Source: Pyxidicoccus caerfyrddinensis (lineage in GTDB: Bacteria; Myxococcota; Myxococcia; Myxococcales; Myxococcaceae). Taken from it: DNA of 64,000 bases. This document shows, one piece after another, positions 52,499 to 62,855 of the stretch; position 1 is the stretch's first letter; each line of letters opens with the position of its first letter. The notes under the pieces are model-generated. The model was not told the origin of the DNA. It was given only the letters and a program-made list of their open reading frames with translations, and did not search any database. Position numbers and translations under genes: made by a program. Location: NCBI RefSeq assembly GCF_010894405.1, contig NZ_JAAIYA010000024.1, forward strand, positions 62,001-126,000, in the 5' to 3' direction.

Positions 52499-54448
52499 TC
52501 AGTGAGACTCCAAACGCTCCACCGGCTGCCGCGGCAGGCTCACGACGAAGGTGGTGCCCTGCCCGGGAGCAGACTCCACCTCGATGTGGCCCTGGTGCGC
52601 CTCGACAATCGACCTCACGATGAAGAGGCCGAGCCCCACGCTGCGGCCCGTCCGGTCCGCAGCGTCGCTGCCCCGCTGGAGGGGCTGGAAGAGCGTCGGG
52701 AGCTGCTCGTGCGGGATGGGCGTGCCCTCGTTGTGCACGCGGAGCGTCACCTGCCCGCCGTCACCCTCGGTGGAGACCTGGACGGGCCTCCCGGGCTCGC
52801 CGTACTTCACGGCGTTCGTCACCAGGTTCTGGATGACCTGGGAGAGACGGTCCGCGTCCCACAGGCCCTGTCCGTTGCCGCTCGCCCGGACCTCCAGCCT
52901 GACGGAAGGATGGGCCGCTTCCACCTCGTCCGCCACGACCCGGCTGAGCGCGTGGAGGTCCGTGGGGGCGCGCGCGATTCGGATGCCGCCGCCGAGCCGT
53001 GCCTGGGTGAAGTCCAGCAGGTCGTTCACCATTCGCACCGTCCGTGCGGCGGACGACTCGATGCGCGCCGTCACCCTGCGGGCGCTCGCATCCAGGTCGT
53101 CTCGCTGATTCAGCCGGGCGGCCCCCAGCAGGATGGCGCTCAGGGGGTTGCGCAGGTCGTGGCTCACGATGCCGATGAGCTGCTGCTCGACCTCCGCTTG
53201 CCGCTGCTGCTGCTGGATGTATCGCTCGCGCTCCTTCTCCAGCGCCCGCTGGAGCGTGATGTCCTGGAGGAGTGCGACGTAGCCCTGCACCGGCTTGCCC
53301 GGCTCCTGTTGCGCGATGAAGGTCATCTTCACGTCACGGGTGCCACCCAGACGGTAGGGCACATCGTGCTGCTCGAACGAGAAGCTCTCTCCACTCAGCC
53401 CCCGCTTCACGTAGGGGCCGAGCACGGCATACGCCGCCTCCCCGATGACGTCCCGGAGCTTCCGGCCGCGCAGGTCGTCTTGCGATATCCCGAACCAGTC
53501 CTCGTACGACTTGTTGACCCGGCCGTAGCGCTCGTCCACGGTGACGAACGACACGAGGACGGGGATGGCGTCGAGCAGGACGCGCAGCTCCGCCTCGCTG
53601 GCGCGGACCTGGGCCGCGAGGCGCTCTCTGTGCAGTCGTGCCTGGTTCTGCTCGGTGACGTCACGGAAGACGAGCACGGCGCCGACGAGTTCGCTCGCTC
53701 CAGCGCGGATGGGGGCCGCGCTGTCATCGATGGGAACTTCCGAGCCGTCCTTGCGGATGAGCAACGTCGGGGTGGCGGGCCCCTGGCTGGTGCCGAGCGC
53801 AAGTGCCCGGCTGACGGGGTTCTCCATGGGGGTCCGGGACGAGGCGTCGATGAGGCGGACGACCTCCGTCACAGGCCGCTGTCGGGCGTCGGCGTCACTC
53901 CAGCCGGTGACGCGAGCGGCCACGGGGTTGAGGAAGGTGATGAGCCCGGCCCGGTCCGTGGTGATGACGGCATCGCCGATGCTGGAGAGCGTCGTGGCCA
54001 GGTACGCCTCGCGCTCGCGCAGCCGCTGGCCCTGCTCGCGGATGCGCAGGAGGCTGGCCACCCGGGCGAGCAGCTCCGCGTCGTCGTACGGCTTGGCGAC
54101 GTAGTCGCTGGCCCCCGCCTGGAGCCCCTCCGTGAAGTCCGCGTGGGCTCCGCGAGAGGACACCATCAGGATGGGGAGCGTGACGTCATCGTAGAGGTCG
54201 CGCACGTAGCGGCACGCGTCCAGGCCGGAGACGCCCGGCAGCTCCCAGTCCAGCAGCAGCGCGTCGGGCGGCGGCCCATCGGCGAGCCGCTCCAGCATCT
54301 CCTCCGCGTCGCGGAAGCTCTCGACCGCGTAGCGCTTCGTGAGGAGCTGGCGGGCTCGCTCCAGTTGCATGGGGCTGTCGTCGACCACCCACACCCGCGA
54401 GGAACCCACCGCGCGAGGGGGAGCAGCCTCGGGTCCTGGGCCGGGCAT
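52499..54448 (-). CDS. receiver - PAS - PAS hybrid histidine kinase
   Basis: A 649-residue kinase with the receiver first: VWVVDDSPMQLERAR, LLLDWELPGVSGLDA (phospho-Asp in LLDWE) and AKPYDDAEL. Two PAS domains follow (AYLATTLSSIGDAVITTDRAGLITFLNPVAARVTGW, then PVLVSFVTVDERYGRVNKSYEDWFG). The kinase core has H-box IGIVSHDLRNPLSAI, N-box NLVTNAVKYGEPG, a G1 box reading VHNEGTPIP (an Asn-for-Asp variant also seen in working kinases of this group) and G2 SVGLGLFIVRSIVEAHQG. Such receiver-first kinases usually take phosphate from another kinase. ATG at 54448 begins MPGPGPEAAPP. It diverges from another histidine kinase with a 357-bp gap. Confidence 0.9.
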   Translation of the reverse strand: MPGPGPEAAPPRAVGSSRVWVVDDSPMQLERARQLLTKRYAVESFRDAEEMLERLADGPPPDALLLDWELPGVSGLDACRYVRDLYDDVTLPILMVSSRGAHADFTEGLQAGASDYVAKPYDDAELLARVASLLRIREQGQRLREREAYLATTLSSIGDAVITTDRAGLITFLNPVAARVTGWSDADARQRPVTEVVRLIDASSRTPMENPVSRALALGTSQGPATPTLLIRKDGSEVPIDDSAAPIRAGASELVGAVLVFRDVTEQNQARLHRERLAAQVRASEAELRVLLDAIPVLVSFVTVDERYGRVNKSYEDWFGISQDDLRGRKLRDVIGEAAYAVLGPYVKRGLSGESFSFEQHDVPYRLGGTRDVKMTFIAQQEPGKPVQGYVALLQDITLQRALEKERERYIQQQQRQAEVEQQLIGIVSHDLRNPLSAILLGAARLNQRDDLDASARRVTARIESSAARTVRMVNDLLDFTQARLGGGIRIARAPTDLHALSRVVADEVEAAHPSVRLEVRASGNGQGLWDADRLSQVIQNLVTNAVKYGEPGRPVQVSTEGDGGQVTLRVHNEGTPIPHEQLPTLFQPLQRGSDAADRTGRSVGLGLFIVRSIVEAHQGHIEVESAPGQGTTFVVSLPRQPVERLESH

Positions 54449-54805
54449 GGGCGCGCTCAAGGGGAGGGACGAAAGGGGGCCAGCGCAGGGACGGCGTTCC
54501 GGCCATCCCCGGTGAGGGCCGAGGCTACCCCATAAGCCGGGTAGGCAGTCGAGTTCGAGAGGCGGGACGCAGGGCGCTCCATGCTGGGAGCGGGTGGGCG
54601 AGCCCTCCTGCGTTCGGCACGCGGCTCGACATAACAGGAAACGTGTCGGGATGGCGCGGTCCCCGGCTGGCGGCGAGCGCCCATCCCCACGCCCGGAGAG
54701 CCTCCAGCCAGGCGTGGGGCACCAGCCCGGACAGGGCCCGCTCCCCCGTCCGGGCGGCCCGCCAGGGTGATTCATAGGTTGAAGGGCCGAAGCCAGGGGG
54801 CGGGC
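54449..54805. other. intergenic region between two divergent histidine kinase genes
   Basis: This 357-bp gap has no convincing gene. One hairpin, CCCCACGCC (54685-54693) with GGCGTGGGG (54711-54719) and an inner GGAG/CTCC, is the only clear structure. Both neighbours start outward, so it is probably an operator or leader element rather than a terminator. No good promoter was identified. Confidence 0.5.
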
Positions 54806-56467
54806 GTGGACGAAACACGACAGCTGCGTCTCTGGCGCAGGGCGGGAAGGCTGCCTCGAGTCGCCGTGGCGCTGGTGATGCCCCTCTGCACGGTGGTGCT
54901 CGCGGGCTGGGTGCTCCAGGGCGAGGACGTGCTCTCGCCCCCCGGCGTGCCCCCCATGGTGCCCGCCTCCGCGACATGCCTGATGCTCGCGGCGGTGGCC
55001 ACCACGTGGCTGCTGAGGGGAAGCCCCACCCGCCACTGGCTGGCGGGAATCGCCGCGGCGCTGGTGACGGCGGCGGGCCTCTTCACGCTCGTGTCGTACG
55101 TCTGGCGCCCGGTGGGCGTGGAGCTGTCCGGCATGCTGTCCGGTCGCCGCATGTCGCCCCACACGGCGTCGGCGCTGACGCTGCTCGGGCTGTCGCTGCT
55201 CACCGTGGACCGCAGGGGCCGGTGGGGCACGGCCCGCTCCCAGCTCCTCGCGCTGGCCGCCATGCTCATGCCCCTGACGGTGTTGCTGGGCTACGCCTTC
55301 GCGGAGCACCGCATCTACCGCCTGGGCGGCGGCAACATCGGCGCCGCCCCGCACAACGCGGCGGCGCAGCTGCTGCTGGCGCTGGGCATCCTCTTCCTCC
55401 GTCCGGACCAGGGGCCCGTGGCGACGGTGACGTCGGTGGCGGCGGGCGGCGTCATGGCGCGCCGGCTGCTCTTCGCGGGCCTGCTGCCGCTGGTGGTGGG
55501 CGTGTTGGTGGACCTGGGCGCGCGGCGGGGCTTCGTGGAAGCGCGGCTGGCGTGGCCCCTCTTCGCGATGGCGATGATGCTGGCCCTGACCACGGTGGTG
55601 TGGCGGGCGGCGGGAGAGAGCAACCGCCTGCACCAGGAGCAGGTCCGCGCGTGGAGGCAGGCGGGCGAGGAGGCGGCGCAGCAGCGCCGGCTGGCGGTGG
55701 AGAACGCGCGGCTGGCCCGGGCCGCCGAGGCCGCGGCGCGCGAGCGGGAGGATGTGCTGGCCATCGTCTCGCACGACTTGAAGAACCCGCTGGCCACGGT
55801 GCGGCTGAGCGCCGCGGTGCTCCAGCAGAAGCTTTTGCGGCTGCCCGGCGGCGAGGGGCTGGCGGGCCGGGTGGCCGCCATGGACCGGGCCGCGGTGCAC
55901 ATGCTCGGCCTCATCACCGAGCTTCTGGACGCGGCCCGCCTGGACGCGGGCCAGCCGCTGGCGGTGAAGCCCCGGCCGGAGCCGGTGGGCGAGCTCCTCG
56001 GCGAGGCGCTCGCCCTGGTTGAGCCCCAGGCCACGCGCGCGGGGCTCCGGCTGGAGCAGCACCTGGCCCCGGGGCTGATGGCGCTGTGCGACCGCGAGCG
56101 CATCCTCCAGGTGCTGGCCAACCTGCTGGGCAACGCGGTGAAGTTCACCCCCGCGGGTGGCACGGTGACGGTGGAGGCCCGCTCCGAGGCGGGCGAGGTG
56201 CGCGTGGCCGTGCGGGACACCGGCCCGGGCATCCCCGAGCACGAGCAGCCCCGCCTCTTCGTGCGCTACTGGCAGGCCCGGGGCACCGCGCACCGGGGCA
56301 GCGGCCTGGGCCTCTACATCGCCCGGGGGCTGGTGGAGGCCCACGGCGGCCGGCTGTGGGTGGAGAGCGTCCCCGGCGCCGGCAGCACATTCACTTTCAC
56401 GCTCCCGCTGCCACCCGGGCGGCGGCTCGCTCACCCCACGCTTGACAGCTCCGGGGCCGAGGTCTAA
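54806..56467 (+). CDS. multi-pass membrane sensor histidine kinase
   Basis: A 553-residue kinase. About six to eight hydrophobic helices fill residues 20-265 (for example VAVALVMPLCTVVLAGWVL, AGIAAALVTAAGLFTLVSY, LLFAGLLPLVVGVLVDLG), with little periplasmic loop, like membrane-sensing kinases. A coiled linker (RLHQEQVRAWRQAGEEAAQQRR) leads to the H-box VLAIVSHDLKNPLATV, N-box NLLGNAVKFTPAGG, G1 VRDTGPGIPE and G2 GSGLGLYIARGLVEAHGG, all intact. I chose GTG at 54806 (VDETRQLRL) because AGGGGGCGG precedes it; GTG at 54767 is 13 codons upstream. It lies 11 bp before serA on the same strand, but no functional link is evident. Confidence 0.87.
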   Translation: MDETRQLRLWRRAGRLPRVAVALVMPLCTVVLAGWVLQGEDVLSPPGVPPMVPASATCLMLAAVATTWLLRGSPTRHWLAGIAAALVTAAGLFTLVSYVWRPVGVELSGMLSGRRMSPHTASALTLLGLSLLTVDRRGRWGTARSQLLALAAMLMPLTVLLGYAFAEHRIYRLGGGNIGAAPHNAAAQLLLALGILFLRPDQGPVATVTSVAAGGVMARRLLFAGLLPLVVGVLVDLGARRGFVEARLAWPLFAMAMMLALTTVVWRAAGESNRLHQEQVRAWRQAGEEAAQQRRLAVENARLARAAEAAAREREDVLAIVSHDLKNPLATVRLSAAVLQQKLLRLPGGEGLAGRVAAMDRAAVHMLGLITELLDAARLDAGQPLAVKPRPEPVGELLGEALALVEPQATRAGLRLEQHLAPGLMALCDRERILQVLANLLGNAVKFTPAGGTVTVEARSEAGEVRVAVRDTGPGIPEHEQPRLFVRYWQARGTAHRGSGLGLYIARGLVEAHGGRLWVESVPGAGSTFTFTLPLPPGRRLAHPTLDSSGAEV

Positions 56468-56478
56468 CGCAAAGCGCC

Positions 56479-57729
56479 ATGAACACTGCCCGGTTCCCCT
56501 CGCCCACGCGTCCCATCAGCAACACGGGCCCCTTCCGCGCCCTGCTGCTGGAGAACATCCACCCGTCCGCGGAGGAGATGCTGGCCGCCGAGGGCTTCCA
56601 GGTGGAGCGGACCTCCTCCGCCCTCAAGCCGGAGGAGCTGGCGGAGCGCCTGAGGGGCGTGCACCTCCTGGGCATCCGCAGCAAGACGACGGTGCCGGCC
56701 TCCGCGCTGGTGCACGCGGAGGAGTTGCTGGCCATTGGCGCCTTCTGCATCGGCACCAACCAGGTGGAGCTGACGGCGGCCAACACGCACGGCATCCCCG
56801 TGTTCAACGCCCCGTTCAGCAACACGCGCAGCGTGGCGGAGATGGTGCTGGCGGAAGTCGTGGTGCTGACGCGCCAGCTCTTCGACCGCAGCCGCGAGGT
56901 GCACGCCGGCCAGTGGCGCAAGGTGGCCACCGGCAGCCGCGAGGTGCGCGGCAAGACGCTGGGCATCATCGGCTATGGCCACATCGGCTCGCAGCTGGGC
57001 GTGCTGGCCGAGTCCTTGGGCATGCGGGTGCTGTACTACGACGTGATGACGAAGCTGCCGCTGGGCAACGCGCAGTCGGCGACCACGCTGGACGAGCTGC
57101 TGGCGGTGTCGGACTTCGTCACCCTGCACGTGCCGGCGCTGGCGTCCACGCACATGATGATGGGCGCGGAGCGGCTCGCGCGGATGAAGAAGGGCGCGTG
57201 CCTCATCAACGCCAGCCGCGGCACGGTGGTGGACATCCCCGCGCTGGCGCGGGCGCTGCGCTCCAAGCACCTGGGCGGCGCCGCGGTGGACGTCTACCCG
57301 GAGGAGCCGGAGAGCAACTCGGACGGCTTCGTCACCGAGCTGCAGGGGCTGCCCAACGTGGTGCTCACGCCGCACATCGGCGGCTCCACGGAAGAAGCGC
57401 AGGCGGCCATCGGCAAGGAGGTGGCCACCAGCCTGCTCAAGTTCTACCGGGCGGGCGCGACGACGGGCGCGGTGAACTTCCCCAACGTCGAGGCGCCGCT
57501 CATCCCCGGCACGCACCGCATCCTCAACGTGCACCGCAACATCCCCGGCGTGCTCCGCGACATCAACCGCATCGTCTCGGACCTCAACGCCAACATCCAC
57601 GCGCAGGTGCTCAGCACGGACGCCAACATCGGCTACCTCGTCATGGACCTGGACCAGGACGTGTCGCAGCCCGTCTGCGACGCCATCGCCGGCCTGCAGA
57701 CGGACATCAAGACGCGCATCGTGTCCTGA
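56479..57729 (+). CDS. serA: D-3-phosphoglycerate dehydrogenase with ACT domain
   Basis: A 416-residue enzyme oxidising 3-phosphoglycerate to 3-phosphohydroxypyruvate, the first step of serine synthesis. The N-terminal substrate domain has LLGIRSKTTV and FCIGTNQVEL. The NAD-binding motif is GIIGYGHIGSQLG (about 158-170), and the catalytic residues are in INASRGTVVD (Arg), EEPE (Glu) and LTPHIGGSTEEAQ (His). Residues about 345-416 form an ACT domain (HRNIPGVLRDINRIVSDLNANI), the serine feedback site. It is the bacterial type with one ACT domain, as in E. coli SerA. The convergent neighbour is a probable D-2-hydroxyglutarate dehydrogenase, a known biochemical partner of this reaction. Confidence 0.95.
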   Translation: MNTARFPSPTRPISNTGPFRALLLENIHPSAEEMLAAEGFQVERTSSALKPEELAERLRGVHLLGIRSKTTVPASALVHAEELLAIGAFCIGTNQVELTAANTHGIPVFNAPFSNTRSVAEMVLAEVVVLTRQLFDRSREVHAGQWRKVATGSREVRGKTLGIIGYGHIGSQLGVLAESLGMRVLYYDVMTKLPLGNAQSATTLDELLAVSDFVTLHVPALASTHMMMGAERLARMKKGACLINASRGTVVDIPALARALRSKHLGGAAVDVYPEEPESNSDGFVTELQGLPNVVLTPHIGGSTEEAQAAIGKEVATSLLKFYRAGATTGAVNFPNVEAPLIPGTHRILNVHRNIPGVLRDINRIVSDLNANIHAQVLSTDANIGYLVMDLDQDVSQPVCDAIAGLQTDIKTRIVS

Positions 57730-57742
57730 CGTCCGGTGCGCC

Positions 57743-59149
<1,407 letters not shown>

Positions 59150-59329
59150 GCCTCCAGGCGTATTGCAGGGGCCGCGCCGTGACAAGGCACAGCATGGCCC
59201 CAGGCGGCGGCTTGCGTCGGGAGGACGCCGAAAGCGCCTGGAAATGGTCAGGAAAGTCTGCTCGCTCCGTATACGAGGCGGCGCCTCCAGGCACCGGCTT
59301 CGCCACCGTCCCCCACGAGGAATTCCGCG

Positions 59330-59686
59330 ATGTTGAAGAACCGCTCCCTCCGTTTCGCCGCGCTGCTGGCCGTTTCCCTGGGGCTGGCGCCTTCCGCCTT
59401 CGCAGCGGCGGAGAGGCCGCAGTCGGACAAGCCCTACGTCTTCGAGACGGTGGACAGCTACCTCATCGTCGACGACAACCGGGTCGAGGTCACCGGCATC
59501 CTCCAGGGCGAGAGCGCCCCGCGGACCTTCGTCTTCCGCGGCACCGTCAGCACGGCGGGCGCGCAGTTCTCGCGGTGCGACCGGATGGCGCTGCTCTCGA
59601 TGAGCAAGCCGGGCCTCTACCTCTTCACGATGGTGCAGGCGCCCGAGACCTGGATGGCCTCCACCTGCCAGCTGACGCGCCGCTAG
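59330..59686 (+). CDS. small secreted protein, unknown function
   Basis: A 118-residue protein with a Sec signal peptide (MLKNRSLRFAALLAVSLGLAPSAFAAAERP, cleavage probably after AFA at about 25). The mature part is about 93 residues with VFETVDSYLIVDDNRVEVTGILQGES, TFVFRGTVSTAGAQF and LYLFTMVQA, an OB- or SH3-like all-beta pattern, and two cysteines (SRCDRM, STCQLTRR) that could pair. No known family was recognised. ATG at 59330 follows GAGGAATTCC, a moderate ribosome site. A hairpin at 59693-59714 ends the transcript. Confidence 0.72.
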   Translation: MLKNRSLRFAALLAVSLGLAPSAFAAAERPQSDKPYVFETVDSYLIVDDNRVEVTGILQGESAPRTFVFRGTVSTAGAQFSRCDRMALLSMSKPGLYLFTMVQAPETWMASTCQLTRR

Positions 59687-59692
59687 CCGCTC

Positions 59693-59714
59693 CCCGGCCC
59701 CTCGTCGGGCCGGG
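59693..59714 (+). terminator. hairpin terminator after small secreted gene
   Basis: CCCGGCCC (59693-59700) and GGGCCGGG (59707-59714) form a perfect 8-bp stem with a 6-nt loop, 7 bp after the stop. The next start is 17 bp downstream, so termination may be partial. Confidence 0.6.
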
Positions 59715-59730
59715 ATGACGGAGTCCTCTC

Positions 59731-61527
59731 ATGGGTACGATGCGAAGCACATGGCTGGCCCTCGCGCTGGTCCTGATGGGACTCCAGTCCGCGTGCTCCG
59801 GCCGCGGCGCGGAGGGCCGTGGACCGGACTCGGACGGTGACGGCGTGTCGGATGCCGAGGACTGCGCCGGCGGCTCCGCGCGGTTCTGGCAGCCGCTGCC
59901 GGCATACCGCGACACGGACGGAGACGGCGTGGGCACGGGGCCCCAGGAGACGCTGTGCACCGATGGGACGCTGCCCGACGGCTGGGCCGCGGGAGCGGGC
60001 GACTGCGACGACGCGGACTTCACCCGGTGGAGACGGGTGGAGGGCCTCTACCCCGACCTGGACGACGACGGCGCGACGGGGGCGGGGCCGGTGACAGCGT
60101 GTGTGGGCAACTCCCTGTCGGGTTACCACGAAGCGCCTGGCCCTCCGGACTGCGATGACGCCGCGCCCCGCTTCCAGCAGTCGACCCAGAGCTGGCTCGA
60201 CGCGGACAGGGACGGCGTCGGCAGCGGAGCGGGTGTGTCCTACTGCCTGGGCTCGCATCCTCCGCCGGGCTACGCAGCGCTCGACGGCGACTGCGCGCCC
60301 GACGACTCCACGCGCTCGGTGCCGCTCCCCTACCTGTACCGGGACAGGGATGGGGACGGTGCCACCGTGCCCGAGTCGGGCACGCTGTGCGCCGCGCTGC
60401 TGCCCATTGGCTACACCACCCTGGAGAGCGGCCTCGACTGTGACGACACGGACCGCACGCGTTGGGCCCTGCGGGACACGTACGTGGACACGGACGGGGA
60501 CGGCTTCGGCGTCGGGGCGCATGCGTTGCGGTGCATGGGCGCCACGCTGGACCCGGGCTACGCGGCGCAGGGAGAGGACTGTGCCCCCGAGGACCGCACC
60601 GTCTGGCAGTGGCATTCCTATTCGCACCGCGACCACGACGGCGACGGGGCCACGGTGCCGGAGAGCGGCGTGCTGTGCACCGCCGGGACGCTGCCGGAGG
60701 GCCACCATGAGTGGCCGCTCGGCCACGACTGCGACGATGGGAATCGCGACGTCCGGGTGAGCTGGAGCCTGTACCCGGACACCGACGGAGACGGCGTGGG
60801 CTCGGGGGCGCAGGAGACGCTGTGCGCCGGTCCCCAGCGGCCCGGGGGCTACTCCTTCGTGGACACCGACTGCGCGTCCACGGACGCCACCGTGTGGCAG
60901 CTGCTGTCCTATCTGCACCGGGACGTGGACGGCGACAGCTACACCGTGCCGGAGTCGGGCCTGTTGTGCTCGGGCGCCGCGCTTCCGCCCGGCTACCTCA
61001 CCGCGTCCAATGGCTTCGACTGCGACGACGCGGACCTCACCGTGTACCTGCGCCTGCAGGCCTGGGCGGACACGGACGCGGACGGTGTGGGCGCGGGCCC
61101 CGCGACGATGCTGTGCACGGACGGCACCGTGCGCGCGCCCTGGTCCACCACCGGGACGGACTGCGCCGCCGAGGACGGCGCACGCTGGCAGACGCGCACC
61201 TACTTCCACGTGGACCGGGACGCGGACGGCCACACCACGCCCGAGAAGGGACAGCAGTGCGTGGGCGCCGCCCTGCCCGCGCCCTACTTCACGCAGGCCA
61301 CGGGCAATGACTGCGACGACACGGCGCCGGACCTCTTCCGGTGGGCCGTCGTCTACCGGGACGAGGACGCGGACGGCGTGGGCACGCCGCCGCGAAGCAT
61401 CTCGTGCCTCGGCCAGTCCCTGCCGGCGGGCTTCTCGTTCAAGGGGTACGACGTGGACGACGCGGATGCGGCCGTCCAGGAGGATGAGGACGAGGACCTG
61501 CTCGTGGAGCTCATCCTGTCGCCCTAG
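59731..61527 (+). CDS. aspartate-rich repeat lipoprotein, putative calcium-binding
   Basis: A 598-residue exported protein with a lipoprotein signal (LALALVLMGLQSACSG, Cys about 22). The mature chain is built from eleven repeats of about 45-50 residues, each with a DxDxDG-type acidic loop (for example YRDTDGDGVG, YRDRDGDGAT, YVDTDGDGFG), a conserved cysteine, a PxGY turn and a DCDD or DCAxxD element ending in Trp or a similar residue. The repeats alternate between a GVG-type and a VPESG-type loop, as a two-unit superrepeat. Many Cys are present. The acidic loops resemble thrombospondin type 3 calcium sites, so a calcium-stabilised surface rod is likely. Function unknown. The gene is very GC-rich. 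ATG at 59731; ATG three codons later is possible. Confidence 0.85.
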   Translation: MGTMRSTWLALALVLMGLQSACSGRGAEGRGPDSDGDGVSDAEDCAGGSARFWQPLPAYRDTDGDGVGTGPQETLCTDGTLPDGWAAGAGDCDDADFTRWRRVEGLYPDLDDDGATGAGPVTACVGNSLSGYHEAPGPPDCDDAAPRFQQSTQSWLDADRDGVGSGAGVSYCLGSHPPPGYAALDGDCAPDDSTRSVPLPYLYRDRDGDGATVPESGTLCAALLPIGYTTLESGLDCDDTDRTRWALRDTYVDTDGDGFGVGAHALRCMGATLDPGYAAQGEDCAPEDRTVWQWHSYSHRDHDGDGATVPESGVLCTAGTLPEGHHEWPLGHDCDDGNRDVRVSWSLYPDTDGDGVGSGAQETLCAGPQRPGGYSFVDTDCASTDATVWQLLSYLHRDVDGDSYTVPESGLLCSGAALPPGYLTASNGFDCDDADLTVYLRLQAWADTDADGVGAGPATMLCTDGTVRAPWSTTGTDCAAEDGARWQTRTYFHVDRDADGHTTPEKGQQCVGAALPAPYFTQATGNDCDDTAPDLFRWAVVYRDEDADGVGTPPRSISCLGQSLPAGFSFKGYDVDDADAAVQEDEDEDLLVELILSP

Positions 61528-62840
61528 ACGGACTCACCCGGGGTGGGCCGGGGCCACGAGCGGAGGATGCGCTCGGTGACGCCCTGCCGGGACCAGTCCA
61601 CCCCGCCCGTCAGCACCGCGGGGCCCCGGGTGATGCGAACCTCCTTCCAGACGGGCGCTCCCGGGCGGTAGCTCGCGTCCCAGGCCGACCAGCGCTGGCC
61701 GCCCGTGTCCTTCACCACGCGCGCCATGTACGCGTCGAACTCCGTGTCCGGGAGCCAGCGCAGCTGCTCCAGCACCCACTCCGTCTCCACCGGCAGGTCC
61801 GCCGCGCTCCCCGTCACCGCGCGCAGCGCCGCCCGCCCGGCGCCCTCGGGGATGAAGGACACGCCGTCCGGCCGCAGCACGGCATGGCCCTTCCGTGGCC
61901 CGGTGGCCTCGCCGCGAAGCTCGGCGGGGTAGATGGCCACGTCCGCCAGTCGCACCCCGGCCCGTGCCACGCCGCGCAGCGGAGGCTGGCGGTGCAACTC
62001 CACGAGCACGCCGAGCTGGTGAGCGTCCTGGAGGTGGCGCACGTGGGCCCGGCGCTCCCCCTCCACGCGGACGTTGAGCAGCTCCGGGTCCACGTGGACG
62101 CCGCCCGAGGGAATGGATGCCAGCGGCACGGACACCGCCTCTCCGAGCACCGGCTGCCACAACAGCCGCTCGCTGGTCAGCCACGCCCGCCCGGAGCGCA
62201 TCGCCACCACCATCCACGGCACGACGGCGGCCATCATCAGCAGCACGGCCACCCCGCCGCCCATGCCGATGAGCTTGTCCACCAGGATGGCGGAGACCAC
62301 GAGCGTCCCGGTGCCGAGCAGCAGCACCGTCACCAGCGGAGAGATATGGGGCGAGGCCTGCCACTTCTGCTGGCCCTCGAAGACGAGCACCTCCCCCGGC
62401 TCCAGCGTGAGCGCCGCCTTCTTGCGCACCAGCGCGTCCAGCCGCGACAGGTCCTCCTGGAGCGACGCAGCCCCGGACACGGGCGCAAGCGCGGCCAGCC
62501 GGCTTCGCGCCAGCGCCGACAGCCGCTTCCCGCCGTCCACCAGCTCGCGCGCGGCCACCAGCACCGGCGTGTCTTCGGGCCAGCCCTCCAGCTCCGCGCG
62601 GCGGCGCGTGCGCTCCAGCGCCTCGGTGACGGCGGGCGCGTGCTTCAGCCACTCCGGAATCAGCTCCGGCCGGGCGCGGAGCTGGTGCCTCCACCGCCGC
62701 GCGCCCAGCACCGACTCCAGCGTGGCCTGACGCGCGCGGGCGGCCTCGAGGACTTCCGCCCGTCCCTCCAGGCGGCGGTGGATGTCCTCGGTGGAGAGTC
62801 CCTCTCCTGTGGCGCCGCCGGTGCGGGTGCGTTCAGCCAT
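61524..62840 (-). CDS. two-helix membrane protein, paralogue of next gene
   Basis: A 438-residue protein. The first 160 residues are helical and soluble. Two transmembrane helices follow (about 168-188 PLVTVLLLGTGTLVVSAILV, and 194-214 GGVAVLLMMAAVVPWMVVAM). The C-terminal part is a soluble alpha/beta region with SGRAWLTSERLLWQPV, ASIPSGGVHVD, FIPEGAGRAAL and VLEQLRWLPDTEFDAYMARVV, which resembles a PH-like/bPH domain after the helices (inference). The gene just upstream has the same order and many aligned residues, so they are tandem paralogues. Function unknown. ATG at 62840. Its stop overlaps the end of the convergent repeat lipoprotein by 4 bp. Confidence 0.75.
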   Translation of the reverse strand: MAERTRTGGATGEGLSTEDIHRRLEGRAEVLEAARARQATLESVLGARRWRHQLRARPELIPEWLKHAPAVTEALERTRRRAELEGWPEDTPVLVAARELVDGGKRLSALARSRLAALAPVSGAASLQEDLSRLDALVRKKAALTLEPGEVLVFEGQQKWQASPHISPLVTVLLLGTGTLVVSAILVDKLIGMGGGVAVLLMMAAVVPWMVVAMRSGRAWLTSERLLWQPVLGEAVSVPLASIPSGGVHVDPELLNVRVEGERRAHVRHLQDAHQLGVLVELHRQPPLRGVARAGVRLADVAIYPAELRGEATGPRKGHAVLRPDGVSFIPEGAGRAALRAVTGSAADLPVETEWVLEQLRWLPDTEFDAYMARVVKDTGGQRWSAWDASYRPGAPVWKEVRITRGPAVLTGGVDWSRQGVTERILRSWPRPTPGESV

Positions 62841-62855
62841 GTGCGGGCGGGGAGC

